A stretch of 64,000 nucleotides of DNA from Actinocorallia populi (GTDB taxonomy: Bacteria > Actinomycetota > Actinomycetes > Streptosporangiales > Streptosporangiaceae). Below are positions 15,744-25,295 of the stretch, piece after piece (position 1 is the first letter of the stretch; each line of letters starts with the position of its first letter). Both the position numbers and the translations under genes were made by a program. The stretch spans positions 434,001 through 498,000 of the forward strand of contig NZ_PVZV01000004.1 of NCBI RefSeq assembly GCF_002995495.1. Direction: 5' to 3'. The notes under the pieces are model-generated. The model was not told the DNA's origin. It worked only from the letters and a program-made list of their open reading frames with translations, and ran no database searches.

Positions 15744-16762
15744 GATGTCGTCGATTCCCGTATGACGAGTTCCGGCTGGAACATGATCTGCTGGTGCGCG
15801 TGCCCGTCGGGGTCCTCGCACTCCTCGAGCAGCAGCTCCGCGGCGATCCTGCCGAGCCGGTAGGTGGGCTGCCGGACGGAGCTGAGCGGGACCGCCGAGG
15901 CGGTGGCGTACTCGATGTCGTCGTAGCCGATGAGCCTCACCCGGTCGGGTACCCGCACTCCCTGCTGGAGCATGGCCCGCAGGACCCCCATCGCCAGCAG
16001 GTCGTTGGCGCAGAAGATGGCGTCGGGCAGCTCGCCGAGCAGCTGCCAGGCGGCCTCCTGGCCCGCACGGGGCGTCATTTCGGGGACGATCACATGTCTC
16101 AGCGTTCCCCTTCCTGCCGCTTCCAGTGCTTTCAGCGCGCCGGCGTGCCGGTCGGCGCACTGCCGGATGCTCATCGGGCCCGACACGTAGGCGATGTCGC
16201 GGGCCCCGGTGTCCAGCAGGTGCGAGACGGCGAGGTGCCCGCCCGAGACGTCGTCGACGGTGACCGAGCACTGGTGCGGGCGGGTCGCGGGGTGGTCGAG
16301 CATGACCGCGTTGACGCCGCGCTCGCGCAGCAGCGCCAGCCGGTCGGGCCCCTGGTCGACGGGGGTGACGAGCACGCCGCGCACCTGCTGCTCGGCGAGC
16401 ATGCGCAGGTTGCGCTCCTCGCGTTCGGCCGAGGTGGCCGAGCTGCACAGGATCACCGCGTAGCCGCGCTCGCTCATCACGTCCTCGACGCCGCGGGCGA
16501 GGTCGGTGAAGAAGGGGTTGCCGAGGTCGAGCACCATCAGCCCGACGGTGCGGCCCTGGCCGGCCCGGAGGCTGGAGGCGGAGCCGTTGCGGACGAAGCC
16601 GAGTTCCCGGATGGCGGCCTCGACCCTGGCGCGCGTGGTGTCGGCGACCCGTTCGGGCCGGTTGAGGACGTTCGACACGGTGCCGGGGGAGACCCCCGCG
16701 TGCGCGGCGACCTCCTTGATGCCCACGGCGCCGCCCCGGGATCCGGTCTGCGGTGTGCTCAT
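15740..16762 (-). CDS. LacI-family regulator of the rhamnose locus
   Basis: Seen: 340 aa from ATG at 16762 with AAGGAC before it. N-terminal HTH IKEVAAHAGVSPGTVSNVLN and hinge; a periplasmic-binding-protein-like effector domain follows. It heads the minus-strand operon and faces the sugar importer, with matching operator-like sequences in the gap. Inference: represses both operons (and itself) until a rhamnose-derived inducer binds. Known: many actinobacterial rhamnose regulons use a LacI protein, whereas enterics use AraC types. Confidence 0.88.
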   Translation of the reverse strand: MSTPQTGSRGGAVGIKEVAAHAGVSPGTVSNVLNRPERVADTTRARVEAAIRELGFVRNGSASSLRAGQGRTVGLMVLDLGNPFFTDLARGVEDVMSERGYAVILCSSATSAEREERNLRMLAEQQVRGVLVTPVDQGPDRLALLRERGVNAVMLDHPATRPHQCSVTVDDVSGGHLAVSHLLDTGARDIAYVSGPMSIRQCADRHAGALKALEAAGRGTLRHVIVPEMTPRAGQEAAWQLLGELPDAIFCANDLLAMGVLRAMLQQGVRVPDRVRLIGYDDIEYATASAVPLSSVRQPTYRLGRIAAELLLEECEDPDGHAHQQIMFQPELVIRESTTS

Positions 16763-16810
16763 GGACGTCCTTGTACTGGATGGGGGCGGTTTCCGGGGGA
16801 AGCTTCGCAT

Positions 16811-16839
16811 ACTCTCGCCCTCGAGTTAAAACGTGTCAA
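16811..16839 (-). promoter_or_regulatory. Probable lacI/lut promoter with embedded LacI operator
   Basis: Seen on the minus strand: TTGACA (16834-16839), 17-nt spacer, GAGAGT (16811-16816). The spacer starts with CGTTTTAA, and the sequence TTGACACGTTTTAA is an imperfect palindrome centred on CG, like LacI-family sites. Inference: autoregulation of lacI. Confidence 0.5.
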
Positions 16840-16867
16840 GTCCTGAAAATTGCCCTCCACCTGGGTC

Positions 16868-16897
16868 TTGACGGGTAAGCCCGCTCACATCTACGGT
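16868..16897 (+). promoter_or_regulatory. Probable promoter of the rhamnose importer operon
   Basis: Seen: TTGACG (16868-16873), 18-nt spacer, TACGGT (16892-16897), followed 20 nt later by the AAAACGTTTT palindrome. Position and match fit a sigma-70-type promoter blocked by a downstream operator. Confidence 0.5.
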
Positions 16898-16914
16898 TCC
16901 AGCGTTCACATAGC

Positions 16915-16930
16915 TTTAAAACGTTTTTTA
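16915..16930. promoter_or_regulatory. LacI-type operator AAAACGTTTT
   Basis: Seen: TTTAAAACGTTTTTTA; its core AAAACGTTTT (16918-16927) is a perfect 10-bp palindrome with the central CG of LacI-family operators. It shares TTAAAACGT with the site inside the lacI promoter. It lies 40 nt before the ATPase start, downstream of the predicted transcription start. Confidence 0.6.
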
Positions 16931-16966
16931 CCGGAAGAACCGGCAGATGAGATCAGGAGGCGGCAG

Positions 16967-18478
16967 GTGAGCGAACCGACACCGGTGCTGGCGCTGGTCG
17001 ACGTGAGCAAGTCCTTCGGCGCGGTCCGCGCGCTGCGGGGCGTGCGCCTCGAGCTGTACGCGGGCGAGGTCCACGCCCTCGCCGGCGAGAACGGCGCGGG
17101 CAAGTCGACGCTCGTCAAGACCTTCGCCGGCGTGCACCGCCCCGACGGCGGCCGGATCCTGCTGGGCGGTGAGCCGGTCGTCTTCAACAGCCCGGCCGAC
17201 GCCCAGGCCGCGGGCGTCGCGGTGATCTACCAGGAGCCCACCCTCTTCCCCGACCTCTCGGTCGCGGAGAACATCTTCATGGGCCGCCAGCCGCGCGGCG
17301 CGTTCGGCCGGATCGACCGGACCGCGATGCACGCCGAGGCCGCCGGGCTGTTCGAGCGGCTGGGCGTCCCCATGGACCCGCGCCGGCCCGCCCGCGGCCT
17401 GTCCATCGCCGACCAGCAGGTCGTCGAGATCGCCAAGGCGATCTCCCGCGACGCCAAGGTCCTCATCATGGACGAGCCGACCGCGGCGCTGACCGGCCAG
17501 GAGACCGCCCGGTTGTTCTCGGTGGTCAAGGCGCTGCGCGAGCAGGGCTGCGCGCTGCTGTTCATCTCGCACCGCCTCGAGGAGATCTTCGAGCTGTGCC
17601 AGCGGGTCACCACCCTGCGGGACGGCCAGTGGATCGCCAGCGAGACGCTCGAGGGGCTCACCCCCGACGACCTCGTCACCCGCATGGTCGGCCGCGAGCT
17701 CGACGAGCTCTACCCCAAGCAGGACGTCGAGCCCGGCGAGGTGGCGCTGAAGGTCTCCCGGCTCACCCGCGAGGCGGCCTTCACCGACGTCTCCTTCGAG
17801 GTGCGGCGCGGCGAGATCGTCGCGCTGGCCGGGCTGGTCGGCGCGGGGCGCAGCGAGGTCGCCCGCGCGATCTTCGGCGTCGACCGCTGGGACGCCGGCT
17901 CGGTCGAGGTGGACGGCAGGCCGCTCAAGGCCGCCAGCCCCACCGACGCGATGGCCGCCGGGCTGGCGCTGGTGCCCGAGGACCGCCGCCAGCAGGGCCT
18001 GGTGATGGAGATGTCCATCGAGCGCAACATGGGCCTGACCCGGCTGCGCGCCCTCAGCCGCGGCCCCCTGATCTCCCGCGCCGCCGAGCGCGCCAACGCC
18101 GCGGACTGGGCGGTGCGGCTCCAGCTCAAGTACGCCAAGGCCGGTGACGCCGTGGGCGTGCTGTCCGGCGGCAACCAGCAGAAGGTCGTGCTCGCCAAGT
18201 GGCTGGCCACCGAGCCGTCCGTCCTCATCGTGGACGAGCCCACCCGCGGCATCGACGTCGGCACCAAGGCCGAGGTGCACCGCCTCCTGTCGGAGCTGGC
18301 CGCCGGGGGCCTGGCCGTCCTCATGATCTCCTCCGACCTGCCCGAGGTGATCGGCATGGCCGACCGCGTGCTGGTCATGCACGAGGGGCGGATCACCGCC
18401 GAGATCCCCCGGGAGCAGGCCACCGAGGAGTCGGTGATGAGCGCCGCCACCGGCCGGTACGGAAAGGAAGCGGCATGA
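16967..18478 (+). CDS. rhaT: Sugar ABC transporter ATPase (rhamnose importer)
   Basis: Seen: 503 aa from GTG at 16967 with AGGAGG 6 nt upstream; the longer open frame crosses the operator and is not credible. Two ABC halves: Walker A GENGAGKST (about residue 40), Walker B LIMDEPTAAL; second half has LSGGNQQKVVLAKWL and LIVDEPTRGIDVG. The second Walker A is degenerate (GLVGAGRSE), as is normal for CUT2 fused ATPases. Drives uptake of a monosaccharide; rhamnose by context. Overlaps the next gene by 4 nt. Confidence 0.88.
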   Translation: MSEPTPVLALVDVSKSFGAVRALRGVRLELYAGEVHALAGENGAGKSTLVKTFAGVHRPDGGRILLGGEPVVFNSPADAQAAGVAVIYQEPTLFPDLSVAENIFMGRQPRGAFGRIDRTAMHAEAAGLFERLGVPMDPRRPARGLSIADQQVVEIAKAISRDAKVLIMDEPTAALTGQETARLFSVVKALREQGCALLFISHRLEEIFELCQRVTTLRDGQWIASETLEGLTPDDLVTRMVGRELDELYPKQDVEPGEVALKVSRLTREAAFTDVSFEVRRGEIVALAGLVGAGRSEVARAIFGVDRWDAGSVEVDGRPLKAASPTDAMAAGLALVPEDRRQQGLVMEMSIERNMGLTRLRALSRGPLISRAAERANAADWAVRLQLKYAKAGDAVGVLSGGNQQKVVLAKWLATEPSVLIVDEPTRGIDVGTKAEVHRLLSELAAGGLAVLMISSDLPEVIGMADRVLVMHEGRITAEIPREQATEESVMSAATGRYGKEAA

Positions 18479-19515
18479 CGACCCTCACGTCGGTGCCACC
18501 CGCGCACAAGGCGCCCAAGGCCGAAGGAGGCCTGCTCGACCTGGTGCTGCGCGCCCGGGAGCTGAGCATCCTGGGAGCCCTGATCGTCCTGGTGGCGGTC
18601 ACCGCGATCGTCAACCCGCGCTTCCTGTCGGCGCAGGGCATCGAGGACATCTTCCTCAACGCCTCGATCCTGGTGCTCCTGGCCGTCGGGCAGACGCTCG
18701 TCGTCATCACCCGCAACATCGACCTGTCGGTAGGCTCGGTCGTCGGGCTCGTCGCCTTCGTCACCGGCAAGTACGTCTCCGGCGACGACCGCAGCGTGGT
18801 CATGGCGATCCTCATCGGCCTGGCGATCGGCGCGCTGTGCGGCCTGGTCAACGGCCTGCTGGTCAGCTTCTGCGGGGTGCCGGCGCTGGTCGTCACCCTC
18901 GGCACCCTGTACGTGATCCAGGGGATCGGCTACTACATCGCGCAGGGCGACCAGATCAACGCCGCGGACGTCCCGCAGTCGCTGCTCGACCTGGGCAGCG
19001 GCGGCGTGCTCGGCGTGCCCTACCTGCCGCTGATCGCGGTACTGGTGATGGCCGCCGTCGGCTACTACCTGCGGGCCTACCCCTCGGGCCGGGAGTTCTA
19101 CGCCATCGGCTCCAGCCCCGAGGCCGCGCGCCTGGCCGGCGTCCCGATCCGCCGCCGCGTCCTGACCGCCTACGTCGTCAGCGGCCTGCTCGCCGGGCTG
19201 GCCGGCGTGCTGTGGCTGGCCCGCTTCGGCACCGTCGTGGCCGACGCCGCGGGCGGCTGGGAGCTGAAAGTCGTCAGCGCGGTCGTCGTCGGCGGCGTCG
19301 CGATCGTCGGCGGCGTCGGCACGGTCTACGGCGCGGCGCTCGGCGCCCTGCTGCTCACCACGATCGGCAGCGTGCTGGTCGTCCTGAAGGTCAACTCGTT
19401 CTGGCAGGACGCCCTGACCGGTCTGCTGCTCCTGCTGGCGATCAGCGTGGACCGGCTGCTGGCCCTGCGGATGAACCGGGTACTGCGCAAGAGGAGCGCC
19501 CACCATGGCTCTTAA
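18475..19515 (+). CDS. rhaP: Sugar ABC transporter permease, first subunit
   Basis: Seen: 346 aa, about ten hydrophobic segments after a hydrophilic 30-residue start. It has the CUT2/BPD_transp_2 motifs NIDLSVGSVVGLVAFV, NGLLVSFCGVPALVVTLGTLYV and the EAA-like loop SSPEAARLAGVPIRRRVLTAYV. Forms the membrane channel with the next gene's product. The ATG overlaps the ATPase stop. Confidence 0.85.
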   Translation: MTTLTSVPPAHKAPKAEGGLLDLVLRARELSILGALIVLVAVTAIVNPRFLSAQGIEDIFLNASILVLLAVGQTLVVITRNIDLSVGSVVGLVAFVTGKYVSGDDRSVVMAILIGLAIGALCGLVNGLLVSFCGVPALVVTLGTLYVIQGIGYYIAQGDQINAADVPQSLLDLGSGGVLGVPYLPLIAVLVMAAVGYYLRAYPSGREFYAIGSSPEAARLAGVPIRRRVLTAYVVSGLLAGLAGVLWLARFGTVVADAAGGWELKVVSAVVVGGVAIVGGVGTVYGAALGALLLTTIGSVLVVLKVNSFWQDALTGLLLLLAISVDRLLALRMNRVLRKRSAHHGS

Positions 19516-20494
19516 GACAGACGGCGTGCTGGGCCGCTTCCTCCGCTGGGACGTGCTGGTCACCGCCCTGCTCATCGCGGTCTTCCTCGGCGGCTCCGGG
19601 ATGAACCCCGGCTTCGCCAACACCGGCAACCTCTCCTTCGCCCTGGGCGACCTGGGCGAGATCGCGCTCATCGCGCTGCCGATGACCCTGCTGGTGGTCT
19701 GCGGCGAGGTGGACCTGTCGGTCGCCTCGGTGCTGGGCCTGGCCAGCGCGCTGACCGGCTCGCTGTGGAACGCCGGCTGGGCGTTCGAGACGATCGTCCC
19801 GGTCGTCCTGGTCGTCGGCCTGGTCTGCGGTCTGATCAACGGACTGCTGGTGACGAGGCTGGGGCTGCCGTCCCTGGCCGTCACGATCGGCACGCTCACC
19901 CTCTACCGGGGGCTGGCCTACGTGGTGCTCGGCACCGAGGCCGTCTCCCAGTTCCCCCAGCAGTACGCCGACCTGGCCGTCTCCAACGTGCCCGGCACGC
20001 CCATCCCGTACCCGGTGGCCCTCTTCGTGGTGCTGGCCGTCGCGACCGCGCTGCTGCTGCACGCCACCGGCCTCGGCCGTTCCCTCTTCGCGATCGGCAA
20101 CTCCGAGGAGGCCGCGTTCTTCGCCGGCGTCCGGGTCAAGCGCATCAAGCTCCTGCTGTTCGTGGCCGCCGGAGTGATCTCCGCGTTCGCCGGCATCGTC
20201 TTCACCCTGCGCTACGGCAGCGCCCGCGCCGACAACGGCATGGGCCTGGAGCTGACCGTCATCGCCTCCGTCCTGCTGGGCGGCGTCGACTTCGACGGCG
20301 GCAAGGGCACCCTCGGCGGCGTGATCGCCGGCGTGCTGCTCATCGGGGTGCTGCGCAACCTGCTCATGCTCGACGACGTCTCGACCGAGATCCAGGCGAT
20401 CGTCACCGGACTCCTGCTCATCGTCTCGGTGCTCACCCCCCGGCTGACCGCGGTCGTCCGGGAGGCCAGAGCCCGAAGGCGGGTGCCCGTCTGA
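19505..20494 (+). CDS. rhaQ: Sugar ABC transporter permease, second subunit
   Basis: Seen: 329 aa, polytopic; EVDLSVASVLGLASAL, NGLLVTRLGLPSLAVTIGTLTLYRG and NSEEAAFFAGVRVKRIKLLLFV are the family landmarks. It overlaps the preceding permease by 11 nt. Two different permeases for one fused ATPase is the arrangement of rhizobial RhaP/RhaQ importers. Confidence 0.85.
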   Translation: MALKTDGVLGRFLRWDVLVTALLIAVFLGGSGMNPGFANTGNLSFALGDLGEIALIALPMTLLVVCGEVDLSVASVLGLASALTGSLWNAGWAFETIVPVVLVVGLVCGLINGLLVTRLGLPSLAVTIGTLTLYRGLAYVVLGTEAVSQFPQQYADLAVSNVPGTPIPYPVALFVVLAVATALLLHATGLGRSLFAIGNSEEAAFFAGVRVKRIKLLLFVAAGVISAFAGIVFTLRYGSARADNGMGLELTVIASVLLGGVDFDGGKGTLGGVIAGVLLIGVLRNLLMLDDVSTEIQAIVTGLLLIVSVLTPRLTAVVREARARRRVPV

Positions 20495-20547
20495 GGGCAC
20501 GCCCTTCTCCCCTCCGACCCCCCTCCCACCCCGGAAGGTCATCGAAC

Positions 20548-21633
20548 ATGTCCGTTCGTCTCCCCAGCGTGAGATCCGCGCTGTCGCTCGCCACCGCGGG
20601 CGTCCTGGCCCTGAGCCTCGCCGCCTGCGGCGGCACCACCAAGGACTCCGCCGAGAACAACAGCGGTTCCAACTCCGGCTCCAAGGCGTCCGCGAACCCG
20701 AACGCCCCGATCAAGGAGGGCCTGAAGCTCGCCTTCCTGCCCAAGCAGATCAACAACCCCTACAGCACGATCGTCAACAGGTCGGGCATCGAGGCGGCCA
20801 AGGAGTTCAAGGGCGAGGCCAAGGAGGTCGGCCCGTCCGACGCCTCCGCCTCCTCCCAGGTCTCCTACATCAACACCCTGGTCCAGCAGGGCCACGACGC
20901 CATCCTCATCGCGGCCAACGACCCCAACGCCGTCTGCGGCCCGCTCAACCAGGCCCGCTCGCGCGACATCAAGATCGTCGCCTACGACTCCGACACCGAC
21001 AAGAGCTGCCGCGACATCTTCATCAACCAGGCCAGCTCCGAGGAGATCGGCCGCAGCCAGGTCAAGCTGCTGTCCGACCAGATCGGCGGCGAGGGCGAGA
21101 TCGCGATCCTGTCGGCGACCGCCAACGCCACGAACCAGAACACCTGGATCGAGTTCATGAAGGACGAGCTGAAGAAGCCGGAGTACTCCGGCATGAAGCT
21201 CGTCAAGGTCGCCTACGGTGACGACGACGACCAGAAGTCCTTCCAGCAGACCCAGGGCCTGCTGCAGGCGTACCCGAACCTCAAGGGCATCATCTCCCCG
21301 ACCACGGTCGGCATCGCCGCCGCGGCACGGTACATCTCCAGCTCCCAGTACAAGGGCAAGGTCGTCGTGACCGGCCTGGGCACCCCGAACCAGATGCGCA
21401 AGTTCGTCAAGGACGGCACCGTCGCGCAGTTCGCGCTGTGGAACCCCGAGGACCTGGGCTACCTGGCCTCCTACGCCGCCGCCGCGCTGTCCTCCGGCCA
21501 GATCACCGGCGCCGAGGGCGAGAAGTTCACCGCCGGCCGCCTCGGCGAGCGGACCATCGGCGCCGACGGCGAGGTCATCCTCGGTCCGCCCTTCACCTTC
21601 GACAAGGGCAACATCGACGACTTCGACTTCTGA
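20548..21633 (+). CDS. rhaS: Sugar-binding lipoprotein (rhamnose importer)
   Basis: Seen: 361 aa from ATG at 20548 with GGAAGG upstream. Signal peptide with lipobox LSLAACGG; Cys at about residue 26 becomes the lipid-anchored N terminus. A Ser/Asn/Lys-rich linker follows, then a periplasmic-binding-protein fold (LAFLPKQINNPYSTIVNRSG, DAILIAANDPNAVCGPLNQA, IISPTTVGIAAAA). It captures the sugar outside the membrane for the permeases. A strong hairpin follows the stop. Confidence 0.88.
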   Translation: MSVRLPSVRSALSLATAGVLALSLAACGGTTKDSAENNSGSNSGSKASANPNAPIKEGLKLAFLPKQINNPYSTIVNRSGIEAAKEFKGEAKEVGPSDASASSQVSYINTLVQQGHDAILIAANDPNAVCGPLNQARSRDIKIVAYDSDTDKSCRDIFINQASSEEIGRSQVKLLSDQIGGEGEIAILSATANATNQNTWIEFMKDELKKPEYSGMKLVKVAYGDDDDQKSFQQTQGLLQAYPNLKGIISPTTVGIAAAARYISSSQYKGKVVVTGLGTPNQMRKFVKDGTVAQFALWNPEDLGYLASYAAAALSSGQITGAEGEKFTAGRLGERTIGADGEVILGPPFTFDKGNIDDFDF

Positions 21634-21639
21634 TCACGT

Positions 21640-21672
21640 CCGGACCCTCCTCGGACGGGGAGGAGGGTCCGG
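21640..21672 (+). terminator. Intercistronic hairpin after the binding-protein gene
   Basis: Seen: perfect 13-bp inverted repeat (arm CCGGACCCTCCTC at 21640-21652, loop 7 nt, arm 21660-21672), 7 nt after the rhaS stop and 29 nt before rhaM. No T-run. Acts either as a partial terminator or as a 3'-end stabiliser that keeps binding-protein mRNA in excess. Confidence 0.65.
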
Positions 21673-21700
21673 CACCCCCACCACCACCGGAGGACCTCCC

Positions 21701-22021
<321 letters not shown>

Positions 22022-22063
22022 ACGACTCCACCTTGACCGACATCCGATTCGGGGATCGTGACC

Positions 22064-23221
22064 ATGACTGACATCACGGCCGGGCTGGACGCCCTGGCCA
22101 TCGAGACGCCCTCCTGGGCCTACGGCAACTCCGGGACCAGGTTCAAGGTGTTCGCCCAGCAAGGGGTGCCCAGGGATCCCTTCGAGAAGCTCGCCGACGC
22201 CGCGCAGGTCCACGCCTTCACCGGGGCGGCCCCGAAGGTCGCGCTGCACATCCCCTGGGACAGGGTGGAGGACTACGCCGGGCTCGCCGCGTACGCCGGA
22301 GAGCGGGGCGTCGCGCTGGGGACGATCAACGCCAACGTCTTCCAGGACGACGACTACATGCTCGGCTCGGTCACCAACCCCGACCCGCGGGTCCGGCGCA
22401 AGGCGACCGACCACCTGCTGGAGTGCGTCGACATCATGGACGCCACCGGCTCGCGCGACCTCAAGCTGTGGTTCTCCGACGGCACGAACTACCCCGGCCA
22501 GGACGACATCCGCGCCCGGCAGGAGCGCCTCGCCGAGGCCCTCCAGGAGGTCTACGCCCGCCTCGGCGACGACCAGCGCATGCAGCTGGAGTACAAGCTC
22601 TTCGAGCCGGCGTTCTACACCACCGACGTGCCGGACTGGGGCACCTCGCTGCTGCACTGCCTCGCCCTCGGTCCCAAGGCCGTGGTCTGCGTCGACACCG
22701 GCCACCACGCGCCGGGCACGAACATCGAGTTCATCGTCGCCCAGCTGCTGCGCGTCGGCCGCCTCGGCGCCTTCGACTTCAACTCCCGGTTCTACGCCGA
22801 CGACGACCTCATGGTCGGCTCGGCCGACCCGTTCCAGCTCTTCCGGATCATGCACGAGGTGGTCCGCGGCGGCGGCCTCGGCGCCGACTCCGAAGTCGCC
22901 TTCATGCTCGACCAGTGCCACAACATCGAGCCGAAGATCCAGGGCCAGATCCGGTCCGTCATGAACGTCCAGGAGGCCACCGCCAAGGCCCTCCTGGTCG
23001 ACACCGCGGCGCTGAAGGCCGCGCAGGACTCCGGCGACGTGCTCGGCGCGAACGCCGTCCTGATGGACGCCTACAACACCGATGTCCGCCCGCTGCTCGC
23101 CGAGTGGCGCGAGGCCAAGGGCCTGGCGGGCGACCCGATCGCCGCGTACAAGGCGTCCGGGTACCTCGAGAAGATCTCCGCCGAGCGTGTCGGCGGCAAC
23201 CAGGCCGGCTGGGGGGCCTGA
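22064..23221 (+). CDS. rhaI: L-rhamnose isomerase (Pseudomonas stutzeri-type)
   Basis: Seen: 385 aa from ATG at 22064 (a GTG two codons earlier is an alternative). TIM-barrel xylose-isomerase-like protein: LEYKLFEPAFY (metal Glu), VVCVDTGHHAP (metal Asp and substrate His), FNSRFYADDDL (second metal site), MLDQCHN. Reaction: L-rhamnose to L-rhamnulose. Odd: where the P. stutzeri enzyme as I remember it has FHFN with a metal-binding His, this protein has FDFN (Asp at residue 238). Its stop lies 5 nt before the next start. Confidence 0.9.
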   Translation: MTDITAGLDALAIETPSWAYGNSGTRFKVFAQQGVPRDPFEKLADAAQVHAFTGAAPKVALHIPWDRVEDYAGLAAYAGERGVALGTINANVFQDDDYMLGSVTNPDPRVRRKATDHLLECVDIMDATGSRDLKLWFSDGTNYPGQDDIRARQERLAEALQEVYARLGDDQRMQLEYKLFEPAFYTTDVPDWGTSLLHCLALGPKAVVCVDTGHHAPGTNIEFIVAQLLRVGRLGAFDFNSRFYADDDLMVGSADPFQLFRIMHEVVRGGGLGADSEVAFMLDQCHNIEPKIQGQIRSVMNVQEATAKALLVDTAALKAAQDSGDVLGANAVLMDAYNTDVRPLLAEWREAKGLAGDPIAAYKASGYLEKISAERVGGNQAGWGA

Positions 23222-23226
23222 TTCTG

Positions 23227-25287
23227 ATGAGCGATGCTGTGAACACCGTTGTGCAGGACCTGCTGAACCGTTGTCACGAGCTGGGCGCCGACCCGCGGAA
23301 CACCAACTACGCGGGAGGGAACGCCTCCGCCAAGGGCGTCGAGACCGACCCGGTCACCGGCGAGCCCGTCGACCTCATGTGGGTCAAGGGCTCCGGCGGC
23401 GACCTGGGCACCCTGAAGGCGTCGGGCCTGGCCGTGCTGCGCCTGGACCGGCTGCGCGCCCTGGTGAACGTGTACCCGGGGGTGGAGCGCGAGGACGAGA
23501 TGGTCGCCGCGTTCGACTTCTGCGCGCACGGCAAGGGCGGCGCCGCGCCGTCGATCGACACGGCCATGCACGGCCTGGTCGAGGCGGCGCACGTGGACCA
23601 CCTCCACCCGGACAGCGGCATCGCGATCGCGACCGCCGAGGACGGGGAGGAGCTCACCCGGAGGATCTTCGGGGACAGGGTGGCGTGGGTGCCGTGGCGG
23701 CGCCCGGGATTCCAGCTCGGGCTGGACATCGCAGCGATCAAGGCGGAGAACCCGCAGGCGATCGGCGTGATCCTGGGCGGCCACGGCATCACCGCGTGGG
23801 GGGAGACCTCCCAGGAGTGCCAGGCCAACTCGCTGGAGATCATCGGCACGGCCGAGGCGTTCCTGGCCGAGCACGGGCGTCCGGAGCCGTTCGGTCCGGT
23901 CATCCCCGGCTACGAGCCGCTGCCGGAGGCCGAGCGCCGCGCCCGCGCCGCCGAGCTGTTCCCGCTGGTCCGCGGGCTCGCCTCGACGGACAAGCCGCAG
24001 GTCGGCCACTTCACCGACGATGACGCCGTGCTGGACTTCGTCTCCCGCGCCGAGCACCCGCGCCTGGCCGCGCTCGGCACGTCCTGCCCGGACCACTTCC
24101 TGCGCACCAAGGTCTCGCCGCTCGTCCTGGACCTGGCGCCCGGCGCCCCGCTGGACGAGGTCAAGGCCCGGCTGAAGGAACTCCACGCCGCCTACCGCGC
24201 GGACTACGCCGCCTACTACGACCGCCACGCCACGCCGGAGTCCCCGGCGATGCGCGGCGCGGACCCGGCGATCGTGCTGGTGCCGGGCGTCGGCATGTTC
24301 TCCTTCGGCGCGAACAAGCAGACCGCGCGCGTCGCGGGCGAGTTCTACGTCAACGCGATCAACGTGATGCGCGGCGCCGAGTCGGTGTCGAGGTACGCGC
24401 CGATCGAGGAGTCGGAGAAGTTCCGCATCGAGTACTGGTCGCTGGAGGAGGCCAAGCTCCAGCGCATGCCCAAGCCCAAGCCGCTCGCCACCCGCGTGGC
24501 GTTCGTGACGGGCGGCGGCTCGGGCATCGGCGCGGCCACCGCCCGCCGCCTGGCCTCCGAAGGCGCGTGCGTCGTCGTGGCCGACCGCGATCTGGCCGCC
24601 GCCGAGAAGGTCGCGGCTGAGCTCGGGGCGGGCGCGCTGCGCGCCTCGGACGTGGCGATCGCGGTGGCCGCCGACGTCACCAGCGAGGACGAGATCAAGG
24701 CGGCGCTGGCCGCGGCGGTCCTGGCCTTCGGCGGCGTCGACCTGGTGGTCAACAACGCCGGCCTGTCGCTGTCCAAGCCGCTGCTGGAGACCACCGTCGC
24801 CGACTGGGACCTGCAGCACGACGTCATGGCGCGCGGCTCGTTCCTGGTCTCCCGCGAGGCCGCCCGCATCATGATCGAGCAGGCGATGGGCGGCGACGTC
24901 GTCTACATCTCCTCCAAGAACTCGATCTTCGCGGGCCCCAACAACATCGCCTACAGCGCGACCAAGGCCGACCAGGCCCACCAGGTCCGCCTGCTGGCGG
25001 CCGAGCTGGGCGAGCACGGCGTCCGCGTCAACGGCATCAACCCCGACGGGGTCGTCCGCGGCTCCGGCATCTTCGCCTCCGGCTGGGGCGCCAACCGCGC
25101 CGCCGTCTACGGCGTCGAGGAGGAGAAGCTCGGCGAGTTCTACGCCCAGCGCACCCTCCTCAAGCGCGAGGTCCTGCCCGAGCACGTCGCCAACGCCGTC
25201 TTCGCCCTCACCGGCGGAGACCTGACCCACACCACCGGCCTCCACATCCCCGTGGACGCCGGCGTCGCCGCGGCCTTCCTGCGCTGA
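23227..25287 (+). CDS. rhaEW: Bifunctional rhamnulose-1-phosphate aldolase / L-lactaldehyde dehydrogenase
   Basis: Seen: 686 aa. Residues 1-400 are a class II aldolase/adducin domain (NYAGGNASAK, WVKGSGGDLGTL, HVDHLHPDS with the zinc histidines, GGHGITAWG). Residues 425-686 are a short-chain dehydrogenase (VTGGGSGIGAATA NAD loop, NNAG, YSATKA catalytic Tyr/Lys). Reactions: cleaves rhamnulose 1-phosphate to DHAP and L-lactaldehyde, then oxidises the aldehyde to L-lactate. This RhaEW fusion is known from Bacillus, Chloroflexus and actinobacteria. The lactate product fits the lutABC genes across the divergent promoter. Confidence 0.92.
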   Translation: MSDAVNTVVQDLLNRCHELGADPRNTNYAGGNASAKGVETDPVTGEPVDLMWVKGSGGDLGTLKASGLAVLRLDRLRALVNVYPGVEREDEMVAAFDFCAHGKGGAAPSIDTAMHGLVEAAHVDHLHPDSGIAIATAEDGEELTRRIFGDRVAWVPWRRPGFQLGLDIAAIKAENPQAIGVILGGHGITAWGETSQECQANSLEIIGTAEAFLAEHGRPEPFGPVIPGYEPLPEAERRARAAELFPLVRGLASTDKPQVGHFTDDDAVLDFVSRAEHPRLAALGTSCPDHFLRTKVSPLVLDLAPGAPLDEVKARLKELHAAYRADYAAYYDRHATPESPAMRGADPAIVLVPGVGMFSFGANKQTARVAGEFYVNAINVMRGAESVSRYAPIEESEKFRIEYWSLEEAKLQRMPKPKPLATRVAFVTGGGSGIGAATARRLASEGACVVVADRDLAAAEKVAAELGAGALRASDVAIAVAADVTSEDEIKAALAAAVLAFGGVDLVVNNAGLSLSKPLLETTVADWDLQHDVMARGSFLVSREAARIMIEQAMGGDVVYISSKNSIFAGPNNIAYSATKADQAHQVRLLAAELGEHGVRVNGINPDGVVRGSGIFASGWGANRAAVYGVEEEKLGEFYAQRTLLKREVLPEHVANAVFALTGGDLTHTTGLHIPVDAGVAAAFLR

Positions 25288-25295
25288 CGCCCACC

